A DNA stretch of 64,000 nt from Alkalicella caledoniensis. Its GTDB lineage: Bacteria; Bacillota; Proteinivoracia; Proteinivoracales; Proteinivoracaceae. Where the stretch lies: positions 434,001-498,000 of the forward strand of contig NZ_CP058559.1 of assembly GCF_014467015.1 (NCBI RefSeq), in the 5' to 3' direction. The translations under genes and the position numbers were made by a program. Position 1 is the first letter of the stretch, and each line of letters opens with the position of its first letter. Shown here piece by piece: positions 1 through 11,303 of this stretch. The notes under the pieces are model-generated. The model saw only the letters and a list, made by a program, of their open reading frames with translations, had not been told where the DNA came from and did not search any database.

Positions 1-1006
<1,006 letters not shown>

Positions 1007-1247
1007 ATTGAAAAGTTATATCATTCGCAGTTCGTTATTGGCAGTTAGCAGATAGCTAAATACTAATAACTTAATGCGTTGATTACTGACTTCAGACTTT
1101 CGTCTGGTTTTAATCACTTTAAACTCAAATTCGAATTAACTTGTTTACCAAGTTTTTTTCTTATGGTATAGTGCTGTTCAATTTTCAAAGAACTGTCAGT
1201 AGCTCGTGCTACTTTTTTTGTTACTTCGCCTCTTAGCGACAAAGACT

Positions 1248-1276
1248 ATCTTATCATTTTTAACCTGTTTTGTCAA
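1248..1276 (-). promoter_or_regulatory. rRNA operon promoter P2
   Basis: On the minus strand a perfect -35 TTGACA (1271-1276) is followed after 17 bases by TAAGAT (1248-1253). It lies about 240 bases upstream of mature 16S. Downstream is a leader (about 1007-1245) containing the GTTCTTTGAAAATTGAAC string typical of Clostridia and Bacillus rRNA leaders and a short CAGACGAAAGTCTG hairpin near 1090-1105. No protein gene is seen between 1007 and 1451. Confidence 0.8.
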
Positions 1277-1345
1277 CATTTTTTTGAATCTTTTTTTAGA
1301 TTTAAAAAATGATGACATTTAGTGATGTGTCTAAGCACATAACAT

Positions 1346-1374
1346 AATATAGCATAATATAGTCACCTTGTCAA
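1346..1374 (-). promoter_or_regulatory. rRNA operon promoter P1
   Basis: A second minus-strand sigma-A promoter about 100 bases upstream of P2: TTGACA (1369-1374), 17-base spacer, TATATT (1346-1351). Tandem strong promoters are usual for rrn operons in Firmicutes, which supports both assignments. Confidence 0.75.
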
Positions 1375-1451
1375 CATATATCAATAGTCTTTTTTTGGTT
1401 TATTTCCACTTATATTATTACCTTAACATTATTTCTTAATCATAGTGTGAA

Positions 1452-2309
1452 CTATTTTTCTAACTTAAATCTATAACTACACATTTCATCCTTAATAGTA
1501 AAGCCTACTTTTTTATAGAGATTTATGGCTTGAGTGTTATTTGCGTTAACACTGAGTATTACTTCCCTTGATTTTTTAAGTTTAAACCAATCTAACGCAC
1601 CATTCATAAGTTTATAACCTATACCTTTTTTTTGATACCTAGGGTTAACTCCTATAAACTCAACATTGCCGTTTTTCAGTGAATCTTGAGTGACAAAAGC
1701 ATAGCCTACAAGGCTTGAGTCTATGGTTTCCACTAATACAGCATTGTTATCATCTAGTTTGTTTAGTATTTGCATGCCTGTATAGTACGTGTTGGGAAAT
1801 AGGTTATTATGAAGCACCACAAAGTCTTTGAAGTATTCATCTTTTAATAAATGGAAACCTGCGCTGTCTTTGTGTGATTGCGGATCTATTTGCAATACAG
1901 TATGTTTTCCACTTAGATCAAATTTTTTATCAACTAGCCACGTTATGCATTTGAAATTTTTTTCATTACAGTAACCAAGAATATATTTAACTTCTTTAGG
2001 CAGTTTTGTTAGCATTTTAGCCCAGAGGGTTGTTGTCATTTCTGTATTATACTCTTCCCTAATAAAGGGTCCCCATAATTCAATTGTTTCATCATAGAAG
2101 TCATAACCTAAGGCAGAAATGATTTTTTCTCCTTTTTTTACAATTATAAAGCTCTTCAATAATTCTGGATCTTTTATTATAGTGTTGTAAATCTCTTCTT
2201 GATTTGTTCCACAGTAACCTATGTGATACTCAGGTAATGAATTCATTTCACTTAGAAATGCCGACAGGTTTTCTAAGTCAACAACTGTAGCACTATCAGT
2301 AAATTTCAT
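1452..2309 (-). CDS. GNAT-family N-acetyltransferase, two-domain
   Basis: The 285-residue soluble protein has a C-terminal GNAT domain (about residues 150-283). The acetyl-CoA loop appears as RYQKKGIGYKLM, preceded by the strand EFIGVNP and followed by NNTQAINLYKKVGF, the usual helix of the fold. The N-terminal half (1-140) looks like a second, degenerate GNAT-like domain without a clear acetyl-CoA motif. The start ATG is preceded by GGGAGGTGG at good spacing. It is a single-gene unit between the rRNA operon and engB. The substrate cannot be told from sequence; small molecules, peptides and protein N-termini are all possible for this superfamily. Confidence 0.85.
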   Translation of the reverse strand: MKFTDSATVVDLENLSAFLSEMNSLPEYHIGYCGTNQEEIYNTIIKDPELLKSFIIVKKGEKIISALGYDFYDETIELWGPFIREEYNTEMTTTLWAKMLTKLPKEVKYILGYCNEKNFKCITWLVDKKFDLSGKHTVLQIDPQSHKDSAGFHLLKDEYFKDFVVLHNNLFPNTYYTGMQILNKLDDNNAVLVETIDSSLVGYAFVTQDSLKNGNVEFIGVNPRYQKKGIGYKLMNGALDWFKLKKSREVILSVNANNTQAINLYKKVGFTIKDEMCSYRFKLEK

Positions 2310-2448
2310 ATACCCACCTCCCTTAACTTAATTTTTATATTCTTCTTTATAAGGCTAACTCCTGCCTATATTTAAACTTTTAGTAATTTAATGTTAAAAA
2401 ATTATCCTATATTACAACTATCTTACTGCCAGCTTCATAATTGAAAAC

Positions 2449-2474
2449 AAAAAAAGCGTCAGTAGACGCTTTTT
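2449..2474 (-). terminator. Intrinsic terminator after engB
   Basis: On the minus strand the stem AAAGCGTC/GACGCTTT with loop TACT is followed by a run of seven T. It begins inside the engB stop region and closes the lonA-engB transcript. Confidence 0.85.
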
Positions 2475-3057
2475 AAGATTCAATTAGTTCCCCTATGGCT
2501 TCCCAGGCTTCTTCTCTGCCTATTCCAGTTTCAGCTGAAAAAACTATGGGAAATCCAGTAGGTATATCTAGTTCCTTACATATATCTTTGGCATGTTTTT
2601 GTATCTTACCCTTAGGGATTTTATCGGCCTTTGTCATTACTATCATCACAGCTAGCTTATTTTCTATCAACCACTTGAACATCTCCTTATCTTCTTTTGA
2701 CGGCAAGTGGCGAATATCAATTAACTGCACGACACCTTTTAATGTAGGTCGATTTAAAAGATATGTTGTAATCATGTTCAACCAAACATCCCTGTGGCTT
2801 TTTGAAACTTTAGCAAATCCATAACCTGGTACGTCAACAAAGATCATATCTTCATTTATAAGATAAAAGTTTAATGTTTGAGTTTTGCCGGGTTTACCAC
2901 TGGTACGTGCTAAGTTCTTTCTATTTATCATTCTATTTATGAAGGAGGATTTTCCTACATTTGATCTTCCTACCAGAGCTATTTCAGGTAACTCTAATTC
3001 AGGGTATTGATCTGGCTTGACAGCACTTATTAAAATTTTACTATCTTTAATTTTCAC
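2473..3057 (-). CDS. engB: Ribosome biogenesis GTPase EngB/YsxC
   Basis: TrmE-Era-EngA-EngB-Septin GTPase needed for late assembly of the large ribosomal subunit. G1 is GRSNVGKS (residues 30-37), G3 DVPG and G4 TKAD; length 194 matches the family. I chose the GTG start at 3057, which overlaps the lonA stop as TAGTG and has a purine-rich GGGGGA upstream; the resulting N-terminus ([15 protein letters not shown]) matches B. subtilis YsxC as I recall it. An ATG at 3087 would add ten residues that overlap lonA. The lonA-engB pairing is conserved in Firmicutes. Confidence 0.95.
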   Translation of the reverse strand: MKIKDSKILISAVKPDQYPELELPEIALVGRSNVGKSSFINRMINRKNLARTSGKPGKTQTLNFYLINEDMIFVDVPGYGFAKVSKSHRDVWLNMITTYLLNRPTLKGVVQLIDIRHLPSKEDKEMFKWLIENKLAVMIVMTKADKIPKGKIQKHAKDICKELDIPTGFPIVFSAETGIGREEAWEAIGELIES

Positions 3058-5366
3058 TACTTTTCCCCCACTAATGCAATTTCCCAAACTTCTTCAATAC
3101 GTTCAGCGAATTTAACTTTAATTTTCTTCCGTACGTTGGATGGGATATCGTCAATATCTTTTTTATTGTCTTTAGGTAAAATAACTGTCTTGATTCCTGC
3201 TCTATGGGCAGCTAAAACTTTTTCTTTAACCCCACCAATAGGCAAGACTTTACCCCTTAGAGTTATTTCCCCTGTCATTGCAACATTTCTACTAATTCCT
3301 TTGTTGGATAATGCAGAAAGTAATGCTGTAGCCATAGTAATCCCTGCAGAAGGCCCATCTTTAGGTATTGCGCCTTCGGGAACATGAATATGAATATCTT
3401 TGTTTTTATAAAATTCCGGATCAATACCTAAATCTTCCGCCCTAGATCTTATTAAGCTAAGGGCTGTACGTCCAGATTCTTGCATAACTTCACCTAGTTT
3501 TCCAGTTAGAGACAGCTTTCCACTGCCTGCCATTGTAGTTACTTCTATTGCCAGAATATCTCCACCTGTTTCAGTCCAAGCCAAGCCAGTGGCTACACCA
3601 ACCTCGTCTTTCTCCTCAATCTCACCCCATCTAAACTTAGGAGCACCTAAGAAAGTATGAAGGTTTTGCACTGTAACTTTGACATTTTCTTGATTACTAA
3701 CTATTTGTTTAGCACCTTTCCTACAAAGGGTCGCACAAACTCTCTCTAAATTACGTACACCGGCTTCCCGGGTGTATTCCCGTATTACTTTAGTTAAAGC
3801 TTGGTCGGATATAGTGAATTGGCTTATATCAAGTCCATGTTCTTTCATTTTTCTGGGCACGAGATATCTTTTTGCAATTGTTAGCTTCTCATCTTCAGTA
3901 TATCCTTCGATATAAATAACTTCCATCCTATCTAGTAAAGGTCTTGGAATAGGATGCAAAGCGTTTGCAGTTGTTACAAACAAAACACTGCTTAGGTCAA
4001 AGGGCAGCTCCACAAAGTGATCACTAAAAGTACTATTTTGTTCTGGATCTAGTACTTCAAGTAAAGCAGCTGAAGGATCCCCTCTGAAATCCATGCTCAT
4101 TTTATCTATTTCATCTAATAAGAATACAGGATTAGTGGACCCAGCATTTTTCATTCCTTGAATAATTCTTCCTGGAAGGGCAGCTACGTATGTCCTACGA
4201 TGACCACGGATCTCAGCTTCGTCCCTTACTCCACCTAGGGATATACGCACAAATTCCCTCTCCAGTGACCTTGCAATGGATTTTGCTAGAGAAGTTTTCC
4301 CCACTCCTGGAGGACCCACTAAACATATTATTGGACTCCTTGTACTACTTGCCAACTGCCTCACTGCTAAAAACTCCAGTATTCTTTCTTTAACCTTTGC
4401 TAGTCCGTAATGATCTTCATCTAATATTTTTTCTGCATGCTGAATATCTAATCTATCTTTAGTGTGGTTATCCCATGGCAAAGCAAGAACCCAGTCTAGA
4501 TAATTTCGAAGTACAGAATTTTCAGCGGCATTTGGGGCCATTCTTTCTAACTTGTCAATTTCCTTCTCTATCTTCTCTTTAGTTTCGTTGGGCACTTTTA
4601 ATAAAGCTAGTTTTTTGCGATATTCGTCTACCTCTTCCCTTTGAGTATCACCTAGTTCCTTTTGGATAGCCTTTATCTGCTCCCTTAGATAGTACTCTTT
4701 TTGGGTTTTTTCCATTTGCTTTTTTACCCTTGAATTAATAGTTTTTTCTATCTCTAATATTTGGATCTCTTTAGTTAGAATTTCTAATACTTTTAGCAAT
4801 CTTTCCTTTGGTTCAAAAGCTTCTAGGACTTGTTGTTTTTGTTCTATTTTTAGTGTAAGGTGAGATGTTATTAAATCTGCAAGCCTTCCTGGCTCATTTA
4901 TGTGTTCTACTACTTCTAGTGTATCTGGTGGTACTTTTTTGCTTAGCTTTATATATTGTTCAAACTGAAATAGAGTGTTTCTCATAAGTGCTTCCATTTC
5001 AGTATTCATTTGTTCACTTTCTACTATAACATCTACATCTACCTGAAAATATTTTTCTCCCTCTAGGTATTCATTTATCCTAACCCTATTAACTCCTTCT
5101 ACTAAAACCCTAATAGTACCTCCAGGTAGTTTTAGTACTTGCTTTACTTCCGCTAGTGTGCCGTATTCATACAAGTCGTTATGGGAAGGTTCGTCTGTTT
5201 TACTATCTTTTTGTGTAACTAAAATAATCTCACTGTTTTTTACCATTGCTGCATTTAGTGCGGACACTGATTTTTCTCTTCCTACATCTAAATGTATAAT
5301 CATATTAGGGAAGACTATTATTCCCCTAAGTGGCATTAAAGGCAGTTTCTTCTTTGTTTGCTCCAT
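3057..5366 (-). CDS. lon: ATP-dependent protease La (LonA)
   Basis: Cytoplasmic AAA+ serine protease that degrades misfolded and regulatory proteins. The order is an N-terminal substrate-binding LAN domain (about 8-200), a coiled helical segment (200-300), an AAA+ module with Walker A GPPGVGKT (351-358) and a proteolytic domain with the Ser-Lys dyad S673 (in GPSAG) and K714 (in GGVKEK). The 769-residue length is typical. The ATG at 5366 is taken as start because GGAGG lies seven bases upstream; a TTG five codons earlier overlaps that site. It follows the terminator of lonB, so it probably has its own promoter in 5384-5430, where TATAAA is visible. Confidence 0.97.
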   Translation of the reverse strand: MEQTKKKLPLMPLRGIIVFPNMIIHLDVGREKSVSALNAAMVKNSEIILVTQKDSKTDEPSHNDLYEYGTLAEVKQVLKLPGGTIRVLVEGVNRVRINEYLEGEKYFQVDVDVIVESEQMNTEMEALMRNTLFQFEQYIKLSKKVPPDTLEVVEHINEPGRLADLITSHLTLKIEQKQQVLEAFEPKERLLKVLEILTKEIQILEIEKTINSRVKKQMEKTQKEYYLREQIKAIQKELGDTQREEVDEYRKKLALLKVPNETKEKIEKEIDKLERMAPNAAENSVLRNYLDWVLALPWDNHTKDRLDIQHAEKILDEDHYGLAKVKERILEFLAVRQLASSTRSPIICLVGPPGVGKTSLAKSIARSLEREFVRISLGGVRDEAEIRGHRRTYVAALPGRIIQGMKNAGSTNPVFLLDEIDKMSMDFRGDPSAALLEVLDPEQNSTFSDHFVELPFDLSSVLFVTTANALHPIPRPLLDRMEVIYIEGYTEDEKLTIAKRYLVPRKMKEHGLDISQFTISDQALTKVIREYTREAGVRNLERVCATLCRKGAKQIVSNQENVKVTVQNLHTFLGAPKFRWGEIEEKDEVGVATGLAWTETGGDILAIEVTTMAGSGKLSLTGKLGEVMQESGRTALSLIRSRAEDLGIDPEFYKNKDIHIHVPEGAIPKDGPSAGITMATALLSALSNKGISRNVAMTGEITLRGKVLPIGGVKEKVLAAHRAGIKTVILPKDNKKDIDDIPSNVRKKIKVKFAERIEEVWEIALVGEK

Positions 5367-5419
5367 ATAAATAACCTCCAATCATGGAATATGATAATTA
5401 GTATTTTATACCATCATGT

Positions 5420-5448
5420 AAAAAAAGACAAGGTAAGTTAACCCTGTC
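5420..5448 (-). terminator. Intrinsic terminator of lonB
   Basis: On the minus strand GACAGGG pairs with CCTTGTC (one G-U) around an eight-base loop, followed by seven T. The stem contains the lonB stop codon, and it separates lonB from lonA transcription. Confidence 0.75.
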
Positions 5449-7111
5449 CTATGGATAAAGCTGTTAAAACCCGAGGCACTTTATGGTTAATTGATTCATC
5501 AATCAGAACTGAATCAAGGACTTGCTCGACCCTTTCCACTGGTATAACCTCGATGTTTTCTAACCCTTTAAGCATTTCTTGATAATTTTCTCGGGGTATA
5601 TAAACCTTTGTTGCCCCTGCCTGTCTGGCCGCTTCAATTTTGGGCACGATGCCACCAACTGGTTTTACATACCCTCTTATGGATAATTCTCCAGTCATAG
5701 CTACCTTTGAATCAACTGCTCTGTCAAGAATTGCTGAATAAATTCCTGTTGCTATGGCTATTCCAGCTGATGGACCATCGATTGGTGTGCCACCTGGAAA
5801 ATTTATATGTATGTCATAATCCCTTGGGTCTTCATTCATAAATTTCTTAAGTACAGTTAAAACATTTTCAATTGATCCTTTTGCCATACTTTTTCTGCGA
5901 ATTTTTCTACTACCACTTCCAAGTTCTTCTTCATCAACAACGCCAGTTATAGATATACTCCCCTTACCTTCTTGGGTTTTAACTGCTGTTACTTCTATCT
6001 CTAAAAGTGCTCCCATGTTTGGTCCGTAAACTGCTAACCCATTTACACAACCCACTTGGGATTCTTCTGAAACCTTTTTTTCAGGTCTAGGAGCTATTTG
6101 GCTACTGTTTACAACCCATTCTATATCCGCTTGTTCAATGCTTTGTCTAGACTCATTTATGGCAATCCCTGCTGCGATCTGAATTACATTTACTGCTTCT
6201 CTTCCGTTAGTTGCATATTTTTTAACAACTTCTAAGGCTCCAGATTCTATAGGATATTGAATTTTATCTGATGCATTCTTTGCTATAATACCTATTTCTT
6301 CAGGTTTTAATGACCTAAAGAAGATTTCAACACACCTTGACCTGATGGCAGGGGGTATTTCATCGGGTTGTCTTGTTGTTGCACCAACTAGCCTGAAATC
6401 AGCAGGTAATCCTTTTTGGAATATTTCATGGATATGTCTAGGGATATTATTATCTTCTTCACTATAATAAGCAGACTCCAAGAAAACTTTTCTATCTTCT
6501 AGTACCTTTAATAGTTTGTTCATTTGAATAGGGTGTAATTCACCTATTTCGTCTATAAACAATACTCCTCCATGAGCTTTTGTTACTGCACCTGGCTTAG
6601 GCTGCGGTATTCCAGCCATACCCATAGCACCAGCGCCTTGATAGATCGGGTCATGGACAGATCCAATTAGGGGATCAGCTATTCCCCTTTCATCAAATCG
6701 AGCTGTGGTGGCGTCCAGTTCAGTGAATTGTGCATTTTTTTTAAAAGGTGAAAGTCCATTGTTTTTCGCTTCTTCTAGTACTACCCTCGCAGCAGCAGTT
6801 TTTCCTACTCCTGGTGGTCCATAAATAATAATATGTTGGGGATTTGACCCGCACAAAGCGGCTCTAAGGGCTTTTAACCCTTGCTCCTGCCCTATTATTT
6901 CTTTTAGGTTGCTGGGTCTTGTTTTTTCAGCTAAAGGCTCTGTTAAGTATATCTCCCTCATTTTTTGGAGTTTTTCCATTTCTTTTTTAGATTCCCTATC
7001 TATAGCAACTTTGTTTGATTGTTGTGAACGTAAAAGGTTCCAAAAATAGAGACCAATCACTATAGCGAAAAAAATTTGTACTAGTGTTATAATCCCCATG
7101 ATATCAGTCAT
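5438..7111 (-). CDS. lonB: Membrane-anchored ATP-dependent protease LonB
   Basis: The 557-residue Lon-type protease has an N-terminal membrane helix (residues 5-26), then an AAA+ domain with Walker A GPPGVGKT (98-105), and a C-terminal Lon protease domain with S448 (GPSAG) and K491. It lacks the large LAN domain of LonA. This matches LonB of Bacillus, which is forespore-associated and works during sporulation. The first ATG has AAAGGGGGA about eight bases upstream. The neighbours clpX and lonA repeat the order in B. subtilis. Targets cannot be read from sequence. Confidence 0.95.
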   Translation of the reverse strand: MTDIMGIITLVQIFFAIVIGLYFWNLLRSQQSNKVAIDRESKKEMEKLQKMREIYLTEPLAEKTRPSNLKEIIGQEQGLKALRAALCGSNPQHIIIYGPPGVGKTAAARVVLEEAKNNGLSPFKKNAQFTELDATTARFDERGIADPLIGSVHDPIYQGAGAMGMAGIPQPKPGAVTKAHGGVLFIDEIGELHPIQMNKLLKVLEDRKVFLESAYYSEEDNNIPRHIHEIFQKGLPADFRLVGATTRQPDEIPPAIRSRCVEIFFRSLKPEEIGIIAKNASDKIQYPIESGALEVVKKYATNGREAVNVIQIAAGIAINESRQSIEQADIEWVVNSSQIAPRPEKKVSEESQVGCVNGLAVYGPNMGALLEIEVTAVKTQEGKGSISITGVVDEEELGSGSRKIRRKSMAKGSIENVLTVLKKFMNEDPRDYDIHINFPGGTPIDGPSAGIAIATGIYSAILDRAVDSKVAMTGELSIRGYVKPVGGIVPKIEAARQAGATKVYIPRENYQEMLKGLENIEVIPVERVEQVLDSVLIDESINHKVPRVLTALSIGQG

Positions 7112-7237
7112 AGGTTGTTTCCCCCTTTACTTTTTTGTAGTTTAGCTTAAGTTATTATTGACCTAAGGCAAGGGAAATATCCAAAGATTTTAGATGTTTT
7201 GTGGGGGAGATGAAGTTGGACAGGTGAAGTCTGGAGG

Positions 7238-7262
7238 CATAAGACAGGAGTCAGCAGATAGG
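7238..7262. repeat. Intergenic heptanucleotide repeat copy A
   Basis: Degenerate heptads CATAAGA, CAGGAGT, CAGCAGA, then TAGGAAAAGA, in the 215-base gap between lonB and clpX. The same heptad type followed by CAGGAAAAGA recurs before tyrS (63836-63867). No gene is seen in the rest of this gap. Confidence 0.55.
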
Positions 7263-7295
7263 AAAAGAGTGAGATTCGTCTAGAAAAGCCCACTC

Positions 7296-7320
7296 AAAAA
7301 AAAAGAAGCCTGATGGCTTC
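7296..7320 (-). terminator. Intrinsic terminator after clpX
   Basis: On the minus strand GAAGCC-ATCA-GGCTTC (7305-7320) is followed by nine T. It lies six bases beyond the clpX stop. Confidence 0.9.
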
Positions 7321-7326
7321 CTTTTT

Positions 7327-8595
7327 TTATGCTGTGTCGCTTTTTTTGCGTTTTTTCTTTGCTGTTTTTTCACCAGTTACTATTATTGGGTCTGCACCCT
7401 CAGTAATGGTTTCTTTTGTCATTATGCATTTACTAATATCAGTTCTTGATGGAATGTCAAACATGATATCTTGCATAAGCTTTTCCATGATAGCCCTTAA
7501 TCCACGAGCACCAGTTTTTCTTTTGATAGCTTCAGCTGCAATTTGGTTTAAGCATTCATCATGGAACTCTAGGTTAACGTTATCAATACTGAATAGTTTT
7601 TGATATTGCTTCACTAGAGAATTTTTAGGCTCTTGTAGTATCCTAATTAAAGCATCTGTATCTAATGCATCTAATGTAGCTACTACTGGTACCCTTCCTA
7701 CAAACTCAGGTATTAGTCCAAACTTGAGTAAGTCTTCAGGTAAAATATTTGTTAATACATCACCAATGTTTATTTCATCCTTACTCTTTACTTCAGCCCC
7801 AAAACCTAATACTTTTTTACCTGTACGATTTTGGATAATTTTCTCTACGCCATCAAATGCTCCACCACAGATAAATAGTACATTTGTAGTATCAATCTGA
7901 ATGAACTCTTGATGAGGGTGTTTTCTTCCTCCTTGGGGAGGAACAGATGCAACAGTTCCTTCTAAAATCTTTAAAAGTGCTTGTTGAACACCTTCACCAG
8001 AAACATCCCTTGTAATAGAAGGATTGTCAGATTTTCTAGCAATCTTATCAATCTCATCTATATAAATAATACCCTTTTCTGCTTTTTCCACATCATAATC
8101 AGCTGCTTGAATTAGCTTCAATAAGATGTTTTCAACATCTTCGCCTACATAACCGGCTTCAGTTAGTGAAGTAGCATCCGCGATGGCAAAGGGTACGTTT
8201 AGTATCTTAGCTAAGGTCTGAGCTAGAAGGGTTTTACCAACACCAGTTGGCCCTATTAAAAGAATGTTACTTTTTTGCAGGTCAACTTCATCACTATCAA
8301 CCTCGGCTTTAATACGCTTGTAATGATTGTAAACTGCAACAGATAGTCCTCTTTTAGCATTATCTTGACCAATTACATATTGATCTAAGATATCTTTAAT
8401 TTCCTTTGGCTTCGGTATATCTGTAATATCAAGCTCTACTTCCTCTGCAAATTCTTCTTCAATGATTTCATTGCAAAGTTCAATACACTCATCACAAATA
8501 TAAACGCCTGGGCCAGCAACTAATTTTCTTACTTGTTCTTGCGGCTTACCACAAAAGGAGCATTTCAGATTACCTTTGTCCTCGTTAAATTTCAT
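7327..8595 (-). CDS. clpX: ATP-dependent Clp protease ATP-binding subunit ClpX
   Basis: AAA+ unfoldase that feeds substrates to ClpP. The N-terminal zinc-binding domain has Cys pairs C12/C15 and C34/C37; Walker A GPTGVGKT is at residues 115-122, and a GYVGEDVE pore-region motif and an IYIDEIDKI Walker B follow. At 422 residues it is full length. It starts 14 bases after clpP, so the two are co-transcribed, and a strong terminator follows. No CtsR operator (tandem GGTCAAA) is seen upstream of clpP. Confidence 0.97.
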   Translation of the reverse strand: MKFNEDKGNLKCSFCGKPQEQVRKLVAGPGVYICDECIELCNEIIEEEFAEEVELDITDIPKPKEIKDILDQYVIGQDNAKRGLSVAVYNHYKRIKAEVDSDEVDLQKSNILLIGPTGVGKTLLAQTLAKILNVPFAIADATSLTEAGYVGEDVENILLKLIQAADYDVEKAEKGIIYIDEIDKIARKSDNPSITRDVSGEGVQQALLKILEGTVASVPPQGGRKHPHQEFIQIDTTNVLFICGGAFDGVEKIIQNRTGKKVLGFGAEVKSKDEINIGDVLTNILPEDLLKFGLIPEFVGRVPVVATLDALDTDALIRILQEPKNSLVKQYQKLFSIDNVNLEFHDECLNQIAAEAIKRKTGARGLRAIMEKLMQDIMFDIPSRTDISKCIMTKETITEGADPIIVTGEKTAKKKRKKSDTA

Positions 8596-8609
8596 TTAAT
8601 CACCTCTTT

Positions 8610-9200
8610 TTACTTACGGGTGTTGCGCTCCATTACTTTATCTATTATACCATAATCAAGAGCTTCTTGTGCAGACATGAATCTATCTCTATCAGAATCT
8701 TTTTCTAATGTTTCAATAGACTGTCCTGTTCTTTCGGCTAATATCTCATTGATTTTTTTCTTTGTCCTTAATATATGTTCCGCATGTATTTGGATATCGC
8801 TGGCTTGACCTTGGAAACCACCTGATGGTTGATGTATCATTACCTCACTGTTCGGCAAAGCAAATCTTTTGCCTTTCGCACCAGCCGCTAGCAAAAACGC
8901 TCCCATACTAGCTGCCATGCCCACACAGATTGTAGAAACATCTGGCTTTATGTACTGCATAGTATCAAACATAGCCAAACCTGCAGTAACTGAACCACCC
9001 GGACTATTAATGTATAGATATATATCTTTATCTGGATCTTCAGCCTCTAAGAATAATAATTGAGCAATAACTAAGTTTGCTACATTATCATCAATAGCAC
9101 TACCGATAAAAATGATTCTGTCTTTTAATAGACGGGAAAAAATATCATATGATCTTTCTCCTCTATTGGTTTGCTCTACTACCATAGGTACCAAATTCAT
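8610..9200 (-). CDS. clpP: ATP-dependent Clp protease proteolytic subunit ClpP
   Basis: Serine peptidase that forms the 14-mer chamber partnered by ClpX. The catalytic triad is S98 (AASMGA), H123 (MIHQP) and D172 (RDRF), by counting against E. coli ClpP. The 196-residue length is standard. The start is the ATG with AGAGGATGG upstream. The order tig-clpP-clpX is the common bacterial arrangement; in B. subtilis clpP sits elsewhere, so this local order resembles Clostridia and Proteobacteria instead. Confidence 0.97.
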   Translation of the reverse strand: MNLVPMVVEQTNRGERSYDIFSRLLKDRIIFIGSAIDDNVANLVIAQLLFLEAEDPDKDIYLYINSPGGSVTAGLAMFDTMQYIKPDVSTICVGMAASMGAFLLAAGAKGKRFALPNSEVMIHQPSGGFQGQASDIQIHAEHILRTKKKINEILAERTGQSIETLEKDSDRDRFMSAQEALDYGIIDKVMERNTRK

Positions 9201-9324
9201 CTTAAACCATCCTCTCTGTTTAGCTTTTAAATTTTTATGTTAATCAAAGGTTTTATATTACTATCCTTAGCTATTTTCCCTTAAAAATTCAAAAACCACC
9301 TATCCTTTTTATAGCAAATTGTAT

Positions 9325-10599
9325 TTACTTGTTTGCCATAACTAAATCAAAGGCTTTTCTTCTCTTAATCCCATCTTCAATAGCTGGTCTTTGAGCTTCC
9401 ATGATTGGTTTAATTTTTTCAACTTCTGAATTGTACATTTGAGCGATTTTATTTAATTCAGCTTCGAAATCTTCTTCTGTAGATTGTATTTCTTCTTTGT
9501 TAGCAACAGCTTCTACTATTAAGCTAAACTTAACGTCATTTTCTGCTTGAGGTCTAATTTGCTCTTTAGCTTGTTCCAAAGATGATCCAGTAAATTTGAA
9601 GTATGTTTCAAGATCAAGGCCTTGTTGTGAAAGAGATTGCTCCATCTCTTTTAACATATCTTCTACTTTATCATCTACCATTACAGCTGGTATTTCTACT
9701 TTATTGTTTTCTAATAGTTGCTCAACCACTTTGTTTTCATGCTCTCTAGTTGTTTCGGACTCATATTTGTCAGCAAGTTTTTTACTTACATCTGCTTTTA
9801 AGTCTTCTAGGGAGTCAAAGTTATTGTCTTTAGCAAACTCATCATCTAAAGCAGGAAGCTGCTTCTTTTTTATCTCATTGATTTTAACTTTAAAAAGGGC
9901 TTCTTTGCCAGCTAAGTGCTCTGCATGATACTCAGTGGGGAAAGTAACGTTAACATCTACTTCCTCCCCAAGGTTTTTGCCAACTAACTGCTCTTCAAAA
10001 CCTGGAATGAAAGAGCCTGAACCTATAACTAGTGGGTGGTTTTCACCAGCTCCACCTGGGAATTCTTCACCATCAACAGAACCTACAAAATCGATAACAG
10101 CAGTGTCGCCATTTTCTACTGAACTACCTTCTCCTTGAGCTTCTAGTACAGCATGTTGTTCTTGTAGTCTTTTCAGTTCGTTATTTATATCTTCATCTGT
10201 AACTACTTTAGCTTCTTTCTCAATTCCGAAGTTAGTGTATTGTCCTAGCTCTACTTCAGGCTTAACTGTAATAGTTGCTTTAAAAATAAATGGTTTTTCC
10301 ACTTCCATTTGCTCAACATCAATTTCTGGTTTATCCACAGGATCAATCCCTGCTTGATCTATAGCTTTGGGATAGTTATCTTGTAATAAGAAATTAGCTG
10401 CATCTTCATAGAAAATTTCTATGCCAAATCTTTTTTCTATCATGTTACGTGGAATTTTCCCTTTACGGAAACCTGGCAAGTTAATTTCCTTTCTAACTTT
10501 TATGTATGCTTTCTCGATAGCCTCTGCTACTTCAGTCTCAGGGACTTCAACTGTTAGAACCCCTGTATTTTTCTCGTTTTTTTCCCAGTTTACTTTCAC
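9325..10599 (-). CDS. tig: Trigger factor (ribosome-bound chaperone, prolyl isomerase)
   Basis: Cotranslational chaperone docking at ribosomal protein L23. The N-terminal ribosome-binding domain carries the signature PGFRKGKIP near residue 42; a central FKBP-type peptidyl-prolyl isomerase domain follows (about 160-245, with VDGEEFPGG and IPGFEEQLVG), then the helical C-terminal substrate arms. The length of 424 is normal. Translation begins with GTG, preceded by AAGGAGG. It is the first gene of the tig-clpP-clpX run, with a promoter at 10666-10693. Confidence 0.97.
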   Translation of the reverse strand: MKVNWEKNEKNTGVLTVEVPETEVAEAIEKAYIKVRKEINLPGFRKGKIPRNMIEKRFGIEIFYEDAANFLLQDNYPKAIDQAGIDPVDKPEIDVEQMEVEKPFIFKATITVKPEVELGQYTNFGIEKEAKVVTDEDINNELKRLQEQHAVLEAQGEGSSVENGDTAVIDFVGSVDGEEFPGGAGENHPLVIGSGSFIPGFEEQLVGKNLGEEVDVNVTFPTEYHAEHLAGKEALFKVKINEIKKKQLPALDDEFAKDNNFDSLEDLKADVSKKLADKYESETTREHENKVVEQLLENNKVEIPAVMVDDKVEDMLKEMEQSLSQQGLDLETYFKFTGSSLEQAKEQIRPQAENDVKFSLIVEAVANKEEIQSTEEDFEAELNKIAQMYNSEVEKIKPIMEAQRPAIEDGIKRRKAFDLVMANK

Positions 10600-10665
10600 T
10601 TTTAAATACCTCCTTAAAAATCTTAACTAAATTTAATTAGTTATATACTTGTAATTAACCATCTA

Positions 10666-10693
10666 ATTATAACATAGAATTATATTTTAGCAA
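10666..10693 (-). promoter_or_regulatory. Promoter of tig
   Basis: Minus-strand TTGCTA (10688-10693), 16-base spacer, perfect TATAAT (10666-10671), about 65 bases upstream of the tig start codon. Position and -10 match fit a sigma-A promoter. Confidence 0.6.
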
Positions 10694-10773
10694 AACCTAT
10701 ATTTTATTAAATTTATGTCCTTTTCTAACTATAATATACTGACTTGGAAAGATATTTTTGTGGAATGTATAAC

Positions 10774-10795
10774 AAAAAATACCCTATTAGGGTAT
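10774..10795 (-). terminator. Intrinsic terminator at end of tRNA cluster
   Basis: Minus-strand stem ATACCC-TAAT... AGGGTAT (10779-10795) followed by six T, 15 bases after tRNA-Lys. Confidence 0.85.
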
Positions 10796-10809
10796 TTACG
10801 TTTGTAAAG

Positions 10810-10885
10810 TGGTGAGCCATCCGCGACTCGAACGCGGGACACCCTGATTAAAAGTCAGGTGCTCTACCGACTGAGCTAATGGCTC
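10810..10885 (-). tRNA. tRNA-Lys(UUU), copy 1
   Basis: A 76-base cloverleaf on the minus strand with anticodon TTT in CTTTTAA, the TTCGAGTC T-loop and encoded CCA. Its sequence is identical to the second copy at 11390-11465. Confidence 0.95.
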
Positions 10886-10892
10886 TAAATAA

Positions 10893-10968
10893 TGGCACGC
10901 CCGGGAGGATTCGAACCTCCGACACACGGATTAGAAGTCCGTTGCTCTATCCCCTGAGCTACGGGCGT
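10893..10968 (-). tRNA. tRNA-Arg(UCU), copy 1
   Basis: Minus-strand cloverleaf with anticodon TCT (ACTTCTAAT), acceptor ACGCCCG/CGGGCGT, discriminator G and encoded CCA. It differs from copy 2 (11661-11736) in the 5' acceptor strand only. Confidence 0.95.
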
Positions 10969-10997
10969 ATGTTAAGTTGTATTGGCTGGAGTAGTAA

Positions 10998-11026
10998 ATA
11001 AAAAAATACCCTCCAGTTCTGGGGTA
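10998..11026 (-). terminator. Internal terminator in tRNA cluster
   Basis: Minus-strand hairpin TACCCCAG-AA-CTGGAGGGTA (11007-11026) followed by nine T. It lies between tRNA-Leu copy 1 and tRNA-Arg copy 1, so the last two tRNAs may form a separate or attenuated unit. Confidence 0.75.
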
Positions 11027-11038
11027 CATTGATATAAG

Positions 11039-11121
11039 TGGTGCGGGAAGGGGGAGTCGAACCCCCACGCCGAAGCACTAGATCCTAAGTCTAGCGTGTC
11101 TGCCAGTTCCACCATCCCCGC
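11039..11121 (-). tRNA. tRNA-Leu(UAG), copy 1
   Basis: An 83-base minus-strand cloverleaf with a long variable arm, anticodon TAG (ACTTAGGA) and encoded CCA. Identical to the copy at 11304-11386. Confidence 0.95.
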
Positions 11122-11202
11122 GTCTTATTAAATTATAACTTACTCTTACATAATTATCAAGGTTCTTCCCATAAAAAAAGACCTTACTTGATAAATTAAA
11201 TT

Positions 11203-11277
11203 TGGAGCGGAAGACGGGATTTGAACCCGCGACCCTCGCCTTGGCAAGGCGATGCTCTACCACTGAGCCACTTCCGC
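11203..11277 (-). tRNA. tRNA-Gly(GCC)
   Basis: A 75-base minus-strand cloverleaf, acceptor GCGGAAG/CTTCCGC, anticodon GCC (CTTGCCAA), discriminator T, encoded CCA. Confidence 0.95.
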
Positions 11278-11303
11278 TCAATTTAAATCTCTTAAAATAA
11301 AAA

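Noticed and set aside
7238-7262. CRISPR array from the repeated heptads
   Set aside because: Units are seven bases in direct tandem with no spacers, and no cas genes are present. No CRISPR array was seen anywhere in the window.
8610-9324. CtsR control of clpP-clpX
   Set aside because: No tandem GGTCAAA heptads upstream of clpP or tig.
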